Positions 53,934 through 62,195 of a DNA stretch of 64,000 nt are shown in pieces. Location of the stretch: NCBI GenBank assembly GCA_013335535.1, contig JAAXVL010000001.1, positions 327,764-391,763 of the forward strand. The letters run 5' to 3'. The stretch comes from Azonexaceae bacterium. Its GTDB lineage: Bacteria > Pseudomonadota > Gammaproteobacteria > Burkholderiales > Rhodocyclaceae. The position numbers and the translations under genes were made by a program. Every line of letters begins with the position of its first letter. The stretch's first letter is position 1. The notes under the pieces are model-generated. The model had not been told where the DNA came from and did no database searches. It was given only the letters and a program-made list of their open reading frames with translations.

Positions 53934-53939
53934 GTCCGC

Positions 53940-55763
53940 CTACTCAACCGTCACCGACTTAGCCAGATTGCGCGGCTTGTCCACATCCGTCCCCTTGACC
54001 AGTGCCACGTGGTACGACAGCAGTTGCAACGGAATGACATGCAGGATCGGCGACAGTTCGCCGTAGTGCTCGGGCAGACGCAGGATGTGCACGCCTTCCG
54101 ATTCCGGGATTTCCGAGTCGGCATCGGCGAAGACGTAGAGTTCACCGCCGCGCGCCTGGACTTCCTTGAGGTTGGACTTGAGCTTGTCGAGCAACTGATC
54201 GTTCGGGGCGACCGAAATGACCGGCATGTTGGCATCGACCAGCGCCAGCGGGCCGTGTTTGAGCTCGCCAGCCGGATAGGCTTCGGCGTGGATGTAGGAG
54301 ATTTCCTTGAGCTTGAGCGCGCCTTCGAGCGCAATCGGATAGTGACGACCGCGTCCGAGGAAAAGCGCGTGGTGCTTGTCGGCAAAGCGCTGGGCCCAGG
54401 CCTTGATCTCGTCTTCGAGCTCGAGCACCTTGTTGACCGCAACCGGCAGGTGGCGCAGCTGATGAATGTAGGTGGCTTCCTGTTCCTCGCTCAGACGCCC
54501 CTTGACCTTGGCAGCGACCAGCGTGAGCAGGAAAAGCGCGGCAAGCTGGGTAGTGAAAGCCTTGGTTGAGGCGACACCGATTTCCGGACCGGCGCGGGTG
54601 ATGAAGCGCAGGGCGCATTCACGAACGATGGCCGATTCCGGCACATTGCAGATGGCCAGCGTCTTGGTCTGGCCCAGCGACTTGGCGTGACGCAGGGCAG
54701 CCAGCGTGTCGGCCGTTTCACCAGACTGCGAAATGGCGACGATAAGCTGCCGCGGGTTGGGCACCGAGACGCGATAGCGGTATTCGCTGGCGATTTCGAC
54801 ATTGCACGGCACGCCAGCGATGGCTTCGAGCCAGTAGCGGGCGGTAAAGCCGGAATGGCTGCTGGTACCGCAGGCGAGGATCAGGATGGAATCGACATCG
54901 GCCAGCAGGTTACCCGCTTCGGCCCCGAAGATGCCGGGCTGGATGCTCTTGCTGCCGCCAACGATTTCCAGCGTATTGGCCAGCGCTTCGGGTTGCTCGA
55001 AAATTTCCTTCTGCATGTAGTGCTGATAGTTGCCGAGCTCGACCGCTGCTGCGGAAAGCTGGGAAACATGCACCGGACGTTCGACCGGGGTGCCGTCGAG
55101 ACGGGTGATCCGAACATTGTCTGCGGTCAACTCGGCGATATCGCCGTTTTCCAGATAGACCATGTTGCGCGTGACTTGCAGCAGGGCCGAGGCATCCGAA
55201 GCGGCGTAGTTGCCGGTGTCGGAAACGCCGAGCAGCAGGGGCGAGCCTTCACGGGCGACGATGACCTTGCCGGGCTGGGTATGATCGATGACGGCGATGG
55301 CGTAGGCGCCAACCAGACGCTGACAGGCGATCTGTACCGCCTTGAAGAGGTCTGGCTCAGTTTTCAGCGTAGCCTGAATCAGGTGGGCGATGCTTTCGGT
55401 GTCGGTATCCGAGGTGAAGACGTAGCCTTGGGCGCTCAGTTCGCTGCGCAGCGACTCGTAGTTTTCGATGATGCCGTTGTGGACGACGGCGATGGTGCCG
55501 GAGACATGCGGGTGGGCATTGCGTTCGCACGGCACGCCGTGGGTGGCCCAACGGGTATGGGCGATGCCGGTGACGGATTGGGTGCTGGCCGAGGCGGTTT
55601 CGAGTTCGGCAACGCGCCCGACCGAGCGGACGCGCTCGATGGCGTTGCCGGCAATCACCGCCAGTCCGGCCGAGTCATAGCCGCGGTATTCGAGCTTCTT
55701 CAGGCCTTCGACGAGGACGGGAACGATGTTCTTGCCGGCTGCTGCCGCAACGATGCCGCACAT
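53940..55763 (-). CDS. glmS: Glucosamine-6-phosphate synthase
   Basis: GlmS makes glucosamine-6-phosphate from fructose-6-phosphate and glutamine; 607 aa. The N-terminal glutaminase begins [10 protein letters not shown] with nucleophile Cys2 and has HTRWATHG. Two SIS domains follow ([31 protein letters not shown]), and the C-terminus [13 protein letters not shown] is canonical. It heads a minus-strand unit with apaH downstream. Confidence 0.97.
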   Translation of the reverse strand: MCGIVAAAAGKNIVPVLVEGLKKLEYRGYDSAGLAVIAGNAIERVRSVGRVAELETASASTQSVTGIAHTRWATHGVPCERNAHPHVSGTIAVVHNGIIENYESLRSELSAQGYVFTSDTDTESIAHLIQATLKTEPDLFKAVQIACQRLVGAYAIAVIDHTQPGKVIVAREGSPLLLGVSDTGNYAASDASALLQVTRNMVYLENGDIAELTADNVRITRLDGTPVERPVHVSQLSAAAVELGNYQHYMQKEIFEQPEALANTLEIVGGSKSIQPGIFGAEAGNLLADVDSILILACGTSSHSGFTARYWLEAIAGVPCNVEIASEYRYRVSVPNPRQLIVAISQSGETADTLAALRHAKSLGQTKTLAICNVPESAIVRECALRFITRAGPEIGVASTKAFTTQLAALFLLTLVAAKVKGRLSEEQEATYIHQLRHLPVAVNKVLELEDEIKAWAQRFADKHHALFLGRGRHYPIALEGALKLKEISYIHAEAYPAGELKHGPLALVDANMPVISVAPNDQLLDKLKSNLKEVQARGGELYVFADADSEIPESEGVHILRLPEHYGELSPILHVIPLQLLSYHVALVKGTDVDKPRNLAKSVTVE

Positions 55764-55773
55764 AAGTTAATCC

Positions 55774-56781
55774 TTAAACCTGGTAGTAATCGCGATACCA
55801 CGCGATGAATTGATTGACGCCTTCCTGGACCGGCGTGCCGGGAACGAAGCCCACCCAGTCATTGAGCAGGTCAGTGTTGGCGTAGGTGGCCGGAACGTCG
55901 CCATCCTGGAGCGGCAGCAAGCGTTTTTCGGCCTTCTGGCCGAGGGCGATTTCGATAGCGCCGATGAAATCGAGCAATTGCACCGGATTGTTGTTGCCGA
56001 TGTTGAAGACGCGGTAAGGCGCGTTGCTGGTCGCCGGGTCGGCGGCAATCGCGTCATATTCCGCATTGACCGCCGCATTCTTGTCGAGCACGCGGATGAC
56101 GCCCTCGACGATGTCGTCGACGTAGGTGAAATCGCGCTGCATGTTGCCGTAGTTGAAGACATCGATCGGACGCCCTTCAAGAATGGCCTTGGTGAACAGA
56201 AACAGCGCCATGTCCGGCCGGCCCCACGGGCCATAAACGGTGAAGAAGCGCAGGCCGGTTGTCGGCAGGCCGTAAAGGTGGCTGTAGGTGTGCGCCATGA
56301 GCTCGTTGGCCTTCTTGGTCGCGGCGTACAGGCTGACCGGGTGATCGACGCTGTCGTGCTCGGAGAAGGGCATCTTGGTGTTGCCGCCGTAAACGCTGGA
56401 GCTGGAGGCGTAAACCAGATGTTGCACCTTGTTGTGACGGCAGCCTTCGAGAATATTGGTGAAGCCGACGATATTGCTCTCGATGTAGGCGTGCGGATTT
56501 TGCAGCGAATAGCGAACGCCGGCCTGGGCGGCCAGGTGGATCACCTTGTCGAATTTCTCGTCGGCGAACAGTTTGTCCATGCCGGCGCGATCGGCCACAT
56601 CGAGCTTGACGAAGCGGAAGTTCGGGTGCGATGTCAGGCGCTTGAGGCGGTTTTCCTTGAGTGAGACTTCGTAGTAATCGTTCAGGTTGTCGAGTCCGAC
56701 CACTTCGTCGCCCCGCGCCAGCAGGCGCAGCGTTGCTGTAGAACCGATAAATCCGGCGGCGCCGGTAACGAGAATTTTCAC
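55774..56781 (-). CDS. UDP-glucuronate 4-epimerase-like nucleotide-sugar epimerase
   Basis: This 335-aa extended SDR enzyme has the NAD motif [16 protein letters not shown] and the catalytic YAATKKANE, with [11 protein letters not shown] before it. [21 protein letters not shown] and [21 protein letters not shown] are typical of UDP-glucuronate (CapI/LpsL-type) epimerases rather than GalE. It probably supplies galacturonate for surface polysaccharide. It is just upstream of glmS, 10 nt apart. Confidence 0.88.
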   Translation of the reverse strand: MKILVTGAAGFIGSTATLRLLARGDEVVGLDNLNDYYEVSLKENRLKRLTSHPNFRFVKLDVADRAGMDKLFADEKFDKVIHLAAQAGVRYSLQNPHAYIESNIVGFTNILEGCRHNKVQHLVYASSSSVYGGNTKMPFSEHDSVDHPVSLYAATKKANELMAHTYSHLYGLPTTGLRFFTVYGPWGRPDMALFLFTKAILEGRPIDVFNYGNMQRDFTYVDDIVEGVIRVLDKNAAVNAEYDAIAADPATSNAPYRVFNIGNNNPVQLLDFIGAIEIALGQKAEKRLLPLQDGDVPATYANTDLLNDWVGFVPGTPVQEGVNQFIAWYRDYYQV

Positions 56782-56936
56782 GGAATTTCCCTGAAGAAAG
56801 GTATTGGGATTTTATCGCAGCGCAGCATCAAATTTATGACACCTGTGCATATTCAGATGGAAGCGCGCAATCGAAAGCGGCTGAGGCGTGCCGGCATTTA
56901 TAATTGCAGCTTCGAAAGTCGTGATTTTATCCGTCG

Positions 56937-57890
56937 ATGCGCATTTTGATCGTGAAAACTTCCTCGCTCGGCGACGTTATCCATAACCTGCCGGTGGTCA
57001 GCGACATCCGGCGGCACTTCCCGGATGCGACGGTCGACTGGTGCGTGGAAGAGAGTTTCGCTGCTATTCCGCGCCTGCATCCCGGGGTCGGCAAGATTAT
57101 TCCGGTCGCGGTCCGGCGCTGGCGAAAGAATCTGTTGAAGGCGGCAAGCTGGCGGGAGATTGCCGAATTTAGACGTGCCCTGCAGGCCGCGCCTTACGAT
57201 GCGGTCGTCGATACCCAGGGCTTGCTCAAAAGTGCGTTGATGGCTAGGCAGGCCAACGGCCCGACGCTTGGCTATGACGCCAATTCGGCGCGCGAACCGA
57301 TGGCGGTGAGGTTTTACGACCGAAAATTCAGCGTTTCCCGCGAGCTGCATGCCGTGGTGCGCAACCGTCGGTTGGCCGCTGCTGCCCTGGGGTATGCGGC
57401 CGACGGCGAACCTGATTACGGTATCGAAGCCTCGCCCGCCGGATTCGTCTGGCTACCGCACCGGCCCTATGTCGTTTTCCTGACCGCGACCAGTCGCGAC
57501 GACAAGCTGTGGCCGGAAGCCAACTGGCTGGCCTTGGGGCGGCAACTGAAATCGCAGGGGGTCAGCGCGGTTCTGCCCGGCGGTAGCGCGGTCGAGCGCG
57601 AACGGGCGAGTCGCCTGGCATCAGGGATTCCCGGCGCCGTGGCCGCGCCGGCCATGAGCATTCCCGATCTGGCAGCCCTGCTCGCCGGTGGTCGTGCCGC
57701 GGTCGGCGTCGATACCGGCCTGACCCACTTGGCCGTCGCGCTCAAGGTGCCAACGGTTGCACTCTATACGGCGACCGATCCCGGCCTGACCGGTGTTCTC
57801 GGCGCCGGCTTTCATCGCAATCTGGGCGGCAGGGATCAGATTCCCTCGCCTGCATCCGTGCTTGCCGAATTGCAATTGGCGCTGGCCTGA
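56937..57890 (+). CDS. waaC: LPS heptosyltransferase I
   Basis: WaaC adds the first heptose to Kdo2-lipid A; 317 aa, GT9 family. It starts MRILIVKTSSLGDVIHNLPV, with DGSDV-type SLGDVIH near the N-terminus, and has DTQGLLKSALMA and GVDTGLTHLAVALKVPTVALY. It overlaps waaA by 1 nt, forming an LPS-core pair divergent from the epimerase gene. Confidence 0.93.
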   Translation: MRILIVKTSSLGDVIHNLPVVSDIRRHFPDATVDWCVEESFAAIPRLHPGVGKIIPVAVRRWRKNLLKAASWREIAEFRRALQAAPYDAVVDTQGLLKSALMARQANGPTLGYDANSAREPMAVRFYDRKFSVSRELHAVVRNRRLAAAALGYAADGEPDYGIEASPAGFVWLPHRPYVVFLTATSRDDKLWPEANWLALGRQLKSQGVSAVLPGGSAVERERASRLASGIPGAVAAPAMSIPDLAALLAGGRAAVGVDTGLTHLAVALKVPTVALYTATDPGLTGVLGAGFHRNLGGRDQIPSPASVLAELQLALA

Positions 57891-59149
57891 TGGCGCGTTT
57901 CTTCTATTCAGAGCTGCTTTATCTGATCACGCCGCTGATCTGGCTTCGTCTGCTCTGGCGCAGCCGCAAGCAGCCGGAATATCTCCAGCACCTCGGCGAG
58001 CGCTACGGCTTCTATCGCCAGCCGGCGCCGGCCAAGCTGATCTGGGTGCATGCCGTCTCGGTCGGTGAAACCCGCGCTGCCCAACCGCTCATCGAAGGCT
58101 TGCAGGCGCGCTGGCCGGAACATTGCATCCTGCTCACCGGCATGACGCCGACCGGTCGCGATGCCGGGCAGCAGGTCTATGGCGACAAGCTGATTCAGGC
58201 CTATTTACCCTACGATTACCCCGGCGCGGTCGATCGGTTCTTCCGCCATTTTTCGCCAGCTTTCGGTGTGCTCATGGAAACGGAGATATGGCCCAATCTG
58301 TTGGCCGCCGGGAAGCGCCGCAAGGTGCCGATCTTTCTCGCCAACGCGCGGCTTTCGGCACGTTCGGCCCGCGGCTACCGGCGGTTCTCGGCCTTGGCCG
58401 GCCCGGCGTTTTCGGCACTGGCCGGTGTCGCGGCACAAACGGCGGGTGATGCCGAGCGGATCGCCGAATTGGGCGCGACTCCGGTTGAGGTTTGCGGCAA
58501 CCTGAAATTCGATGTCACCCCGCCTGCCGACAAGCTTGCCCTCGGCCGCGAATGGCGGGTGGCGATTGGCCGGCGTCCGGTCTGGCTCGCCGCCAGCACG
58601 CGTGAAGGCGAGGAACCACTGGTCCTCGAGGCATTCCGCAAGGCGGCCGTTGCTGATGCCTTGCTCGTTCTGGTACCGCGTCATCCGCAGCGCTTCGATG
58701 AAGTGGCCGATTTGCTCCAGCAGCAGGGGCTGCGCACAGTCCGGCGCAGTGCGGCCTTGCCGATGGCTGATACCGAGGTTTGGCTCGGCGACAGCATGGG
58801 TGAGATGGCAGCCTATTTCACGCTGGCCGATCTGGCTTTCATTGGCGGCAGCTTGCTGCCGCTCGGCGGGCAGAATCTGATCGAGGCGGCGGCCTGCGAC
58901 TGTCCGGTCGTTGTCGGGCCACACACCTTCAATTTCAAGCAGGCGACCGAGGATGCGATTGCCGCGGGCGCCGCTTTGCGCGTCGTCAACCCGGAAATGC
59001 TCGCTTCCACGGTCAACCGGATTTTTGGCCAAAAAATGAAATTGGTGGAAATGCGAACAGCGGCGGGAACGTTCGCCCGCGCCCATCAGGGTGCGGCTGA
59101 GCGGATGCTGGGGCTTATAGTGCGCTGGATGGGTCGAGCAGGGCGTTGA
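57890..59149 (+). CDS. waaA: Kdo transferase WaaA
   Basis: WaaA (KdtA) attaches Kdo to lipid IVA; 419 aa, GT30. An N-terminal membrane anchor (FFYSELLYLITPLIWLRLLW) is followed by HAVSVGETRAAQPLIEGL, FLMETEIWPNLL and GGSLLPLGGQNLIEAAACDC. Near residue 373-385 a GTCAACCGG copy codes for ASTVNRIFGQKMK, apparently without disturbing the C-terminal domain length. The 3' end overlaps tolC by 35 bp convergently. Confidence 0.94.
   Translation: MARFFYSELLYLITPLIWLRLLWRSRKQPEYLQHLGERYGFYRQPAPAKLIWVHAVSVGETRAAQPLIEGLQARWPEHCILLTGMTPTGRDAGQQVYGDKLIQAYLPYDYPGAVDRFFRHFSPAFGVLMETEIWPNLLAAGKRRKVPIFLANARLSARSARGYRRFSALAGPAFSALAGVAAQTAGDAERIAELGATPVEVCGNLKFDVTPPADKLALGREWRVAIGRRPVWLAASTREGEEPLVLEAFRKAAVADALLVLVPRHPQRFDEVADLLQQQGLRTVRRSAALPMADTEVWLGDSMGEMAAYFTLADLAFIGGSLLPLGGQNLIEAAACDCPVVVGPHTFNFKQATEDAIAAGAALRVVNPEMLASTVNRIFGQKMKLVEMRTAAGTFARAHQGAAERMLGLIVRWMGRAGR
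59004..59042 (+). repeat. Dispersed GTCAACCGG element, copy 13 (inside waaA)
   Basis: CTTCCACGGTCAACCGGA is followed by TTTTTGGCCAAAAAATGAAAT. The A-run is replaced by a T-run, making a local TTTTTGGCCAAAAA palindrome. It is read as STVNRIFGQKMK in the same frame as the other sense copies. Confidence 0.8.
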
Positions 59150-60452
59150 TCTGGGCGACGTCTTCTTCGCCCAAGGAACCGGTTGCCGCTTTCAAGCGCA
59201 GTTGTGACAGCAGCGTGTCGAGCGTAGCCCTGGCCAGATCGCGGCGAGTGACGTAAACCTGATTCTCGGCATTGAGCACATCGATATTGATACGCACACC
59301 GACTTCATAGCCAAGTTTGTTCGATTCGAGGGCTGACTGCGACGAAACCAGCGCGGCCTTCAACGCCTTGACCTGGGCCAGACCGTTGGTTACCCCGAGG
59401 TAATACTGACGAGCCGACAGGGCGGCACCGCGTCGAGCCGCTTCAAGACCGGATTGCGCCGCCATGCGGTTGGCCGTAGCCTCGCGCTGGCGCGAAACGG
59501 TCAAACCACCCTGGAAGAGCGGGATGTTCAACTGCACGCCGATGTTCTGATAATCGGTGTCATAGGAGCCGGGGCCCACGCTCGGGATGTTCGCGTAGGA
59601 CTTCGAGTGCCCCTGGTTGGCAACCAGATCAAGGGTCGGATAGTGGCCGGCGCGTTGCTTGTCCACTTCGCGGGCCGCGATGTCGGCGGCAGCTTGCTGG
59701 ATCTGAACGGGGATGCTGTCCTTTTCGGCGGCAGCCACCCACTGATTCATGTCGCTGGGCAGCGGCATGGTCAGCTCGGCATCCTTGCGCGTTGTGGCCA
59801 GCGGGCCGGGTGTCTTGCCGATAATCGCCTGCAAGGCATGTTGCTTGACCTCGAAATCGCTCTCGGCGGCAATCTCCTGCGCCGAAGCAAGATCGTAGCG
59901 GGCCTGTGCTTCATGTGTGTCGGTGATGGTCGCCGTGCCAACCTCGAAATTCTTCTTGGCCGATTCGAGTTGCTGGGCGATGGCCGTCTTGTTGGCGCGC
60001 ACCGCCTTGAGGTTCTCTATGGCGTAGATTGCATCAAAATAAGCTTGCGCAACGCGCAGGATCAGATCCTGGCGTGCTTGGACGAAGTTGGCTTCAGCCT
60101 GCGCCACCTGCATTTTGGATTGATCGTAGGAAACCCAGTTCTGCCAGCGGAATAGTGGTTGCGACAGCGTCAGTTGATAGCCGTTGGAGTTGTATTGCGG
60201 CTTGGAGAGCGTGGGGCCGTTATGAGCGGAGGTCTCGTTTTTGTTCCACACCGTATTGCCTGACAACGTCAGGCTCGGCAGCAGGCCGGAGAGTCCTTGT
60301 GGCGCTTTTTCGCGCCCGGCATCAAGCGTTGCCCGGGCAGCGGCGAAGGTCGGGTCGTTGTCCTGTGCATCGCGATAGACCTGCATCAGGTCGGCAGCAA
60401 ACAGTGGGGACGCAAGCAAGGGTGAAACGAGCAGCCAAGCGAGTTTTTTCAT
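59115..60452 (-). CDS. tolC: TolC-family outer-membrane efflux protein
   Basis: This is an outer-membrane channel for type I secretion and RND/MFS efflux, 445 aa from the ATG complementary to 60452 (MKKLAWLLVSPLLASPLFA signal peptide); the track start adds 13 residues. Two OEP repeats follow, with VYRDAQDNDPTFAAARATLD at the start, and LNIPLFQGGLTVSRQREA and RINIDVLNAENQVYVTRRDL in the second half. It ends a minus-strand unit: tetR, pcm-like, rhodanese, tolC. Confidence 0.92.
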   Translation of the reverse strand: MKKLAWLLVSPLLASPLFAADLMQVYRDAQDNDPTFAAARATLDAGREKAPQGLSGLLPSLTLSGNTVWNKNETSAHNGPTLSKPQYNSNGYQLTLSQPLFRWQNWVSYDQSKMQVAQAEANFVQARQDLILRVAQAYFDAIYAIENLKAVRANKTAIAQQLESAKKNFEVGTATITDTHEAQARYDLASAQEIAAESDFEVKQHALQAIIGKTPGPLATTRKDAELTMPLPSDMNQWVAAAEKDSIPVQIQQAAADIAAREVDKQRAGHYPTLDLVANQGHSKSYANIPSVGPGSYDTDYQNIGVQLNIPLFQGGLTVSRQREATANRMAAQSGLEAARRGAALSARQYYLGVTNGLAQVKALKAALVSSQSALESNKLGYEVGVRINIDVLNAENQVYVTRRDLARATLDTLLSQLRLKAATGSLGEEDVAQINALLDPSSAL

Positions 60453-60459
60453 GCCTACC

Positions 60460-60783
60460 TCAATAACGACGCATGTTGGAATCGACTTCACCCGCCCAGG
60501 CCTCGACGCCGCCCGTCAGGTTATAGACTGCGGCGTAGCCCTTGTGCTCGAGGAACATGGCGACCTGCATGCTGCGGCCACCGTGGTGGCAAATGACGAC
60601 GATCTCCTGTTCTGGATCGATTTCGGCGCACCGCATCGGCACCAGGTGCATGGGGATGTTTTTCGATCCCGTCAGCTGGCAAAGCTCGATTTCCCATGGT
60701 TCGCGCACATCAAGCAGAACGGGGCTGGGCCGGCTTTCGTCGGCCAGCCATTCGGCTAGTTGTTGTGCCCGAACCTGTTGCAT
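60460..60783 (-). CDS. Single-domain rhodanese
   Basis: This 107-aa rhodanese-fold protein has LLDVREPWEIELCQLTGSKN and the active loop VVICHHGGRSMQVAMFLE. The catalytic Cys is followed by HHGGRS, the usual loop length for sulfurtransferases. It overlaps the pcm-like gene by 1 nt and precedes tolC by 7 nt, an order frequent in betaproteobacteria. The sulfur acceptor is unknown. Confidence 0.9.
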   Translation of the reverse strand: MQQVRAQQLAEWLADESRPSPVLLDVREPWEIELCQLTGSKNIPMHLVPMRCAEIDPEQEIVVICHHGGRSMQVAMFLEHKGYAAVYNLTGGVEAWAGEVDSNMRRY

Positions 60784-61436
60784 CAGAAAGTGAAGCTTTC
60801 CTTGGCTGCGAATCCGTCGAGCGCCGGAATGACCGTCTCGAACAGGTTGACCGTGTTGTAGATGCCATCGGCCGTGCAGGTGATCAGTTGAGCTTCCATG
60901 ACCGGCGCTTCACCAACCACGACAGCCAGACGGCCACCGACGCGCAGCTGCTTGAGCAAGGTGTCAGGAACGGCGGGAACGGAGCCCGAAACGACAATGG
61001 CGTCGTAAGGTCCGCGCTGGGACCAGCCGTTGGCACCGTCGCCGAGTTCAATCGTGACATTGGTGACGCCGGCATGCTCGAGGTTGTGTTTGGCGATATT
61101 GACCAGCGCCGGGCGGCATTCGACGGTCACCACGTGTTCGGCGCGGGCGGCCAGCAGGGCTGCCATGTAGCCGCTGCCGGTGCCGATCTCCAGAACCTTG
61201 TCGGTTTTCTTGAGGCCAAGTTCCTGCAGCATCTTGGCTTCAATCTTCGGGGCCAGCATCATCTGACCATCGCCAAGCGGGATTTCCATGTCGGCAAATG
61301 CCAGGTTGCGATAGGCCGGCGGCGTAAAGTCTTCGCGCTTGACGACAAATAGGAGGTCGAGAACCTGCGGATCCAGAACATCCCAGGGACGGATCTGCTG
61401 TTCGATCATGTTGAAGCGCGCTTGCTCGATGTTCAT
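60783..61436 (-). CDS. Protein-L-isoaspartate O-methyltransferase-like protein
   Basis: This 217-aa SAM-dependent methyltransferase of the Pcm family has LEIGTGSGYMAALLA (motif I) with MLAPKIEAKMLQELGL before it and YDAIVVSGSVPAVPDTLL after. The N-terminal NMIEQQIRPWDVLDPQVLDLL is typical of the variant next to tolC, which may not repair isoaspartate as Pcm itself does. It lies between tetR and the rhodanese gene. Confidence 0.85.
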   Translation of the reverse strand: MNIEQARFNMIEQQIRPWDVLDPQVLDLLFVVKREDFTPPAYRNLAFADMEIPLGDGQMMLAPKIEAKMLQELGLKKTDKVLEIGTGSGYMAALLAARAEHVVTVECRPALVNIAKHNLEHAGVTNVTIELGDGANGWSQRGPYDAIVVSGSVPAVPDTLLKQLRVGGRLAVVVGEAPVMEAQLITCTADGIYNTVNLFETVIPALDGFAAKESFTF

Positions 61437-61458
61437 TGGTGGGTCTCCGCAGACTAAA

Positions 61459-61476
61459 TATTAGCACGAGCTAATA
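61459..61476. promoter_or_regulatory. Palindrome upstream of the pcm-like gene
   Basis: TATTAGC-ACGA-GCTAATA lies 23 bp before the pcm-like start, in the 62-bp AT-rich gap after tetR. It could be an operator. Its sequence differs from the tetR palindrome at 62142, so a different protein may bind. Confidence 0.4.
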
Positions 61477-61498
61477 TATTGGTTCCGACAAATCAAAA

Positions 61499-62143
61499 TT
61501 ATACCCGACTCTCTTTTTCCGGCTTGCGCAAACCCTGACGCAGCAGGTCCATATGTATACGCAAATAGGTTTGCGGATCGCTCTCGGCACTTTGGCAGCA
61601 ACTCATCGAATAGCGCCAGATAAGCAGCATCAAAATGGGAGCGATCACCACGTCGACCGTGGTTTCGACGTCCATGCTGCGGAATTCGCCACTCTCCATA
61701 CCGCGTCGCAAGGCGCCGGCAACCAACGCCCGGCCGCGACTGATGACGTTTTCGTAATAAAAGCGGGCCAGTTCGGGAAAATTACGGGCTTCGGCCACCA
61801 TGAGCTTGGGGATGCCGGCAAAGGCGGTCTGGCCAATCTTGGTCCACCAGTTTTGGAGCAGGAGTTCCAGCAACTCGAAACTGCAGCCGCTATGCTTCGC
61901 TGCGATCGCCTCGTTTTCGGCGATGACCGGAATGATCCCTTCCTGAATCACCGCCTTGAACAGCGCATCCTTGTTTTCGTAATAGAGATACAGCGTCCCT
62001 TTTGATACCCCGGCGCGTGCGGCAACGTCTTCCAGACGGGTTGCAGTGAAGCCTTTTTCAACGAACAGATGAAGTGCAGCTTCGAGAAGTTCGGAGGGGC
62101 GGGCTTCCTTGCGGCGCTTGCGGGGGGCGGGAATGGCAGACAT
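61499..62143 (-). CDS. TetR-family transcriptional regulator
   Basis: This 214-aa repressor has the N-terminal HTH in LLEAALHLFVEKGFTATRLEDVAARAGVSKGTLYLYYENK (residues ~18-60). The C-terminal ligand domain has the VIPVIAENEAIAA and YRSMDVETTVDVVIAPIL-like helices of the AcrR-related group. It heads the unit that leads to tolC, so control of efflux is likely. Its start codon lies within a 38-bp palindrome and no ribosome-binding site is visible, which suggests a leaderless or autorepressed transcript. Confidence 0.88.
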   Translation of the reverse strand: MSAIPAPRKRRKEARPSELLEAALHLFVEKGFTATRLEDVAARAGVSKGTLYLYYENKDALFKAVIQEGIIPVIAENEAIAAKHSGCSFELLELLLQNWWTKIGQTAFAGIPKLMVAEARNFPELARFYYENVISRGRALVAGALRRGMESGEFRSMDVETTVDVVIAPILMLLIWRYSMSCCQSAESDPQTYLRIHMDLLRQGLRKPEKESRV

Positions 62144-62179
62144 GGTAACTTAATGACTCGTTGGTCATTAAGTTACCAT
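62142..62179. promoter_or_regulatory. 38-bp palindrome at the tetR start, probable autoregulatory operator
   Basis: Perfect 16-bp arms (ATGGTAACTTAATGAC and its complement) flank a 6-bp spacer. The left arm includes the tetR start codon (62143). AATGAC...GTCATT is the kind of half-site TetR proteins use; binding by the adjacent regulator is inferred from position. Confidence 0.7.
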
Positions 62180-62195
62180 CGCGACTACTTTCCGG

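Noticed and set aside
60846-60857. GGTTGACCGTGT within the pcm-like gene
   Set aside because: It lacks the flanking CC/GG and A-run; the length is within chance expectation.
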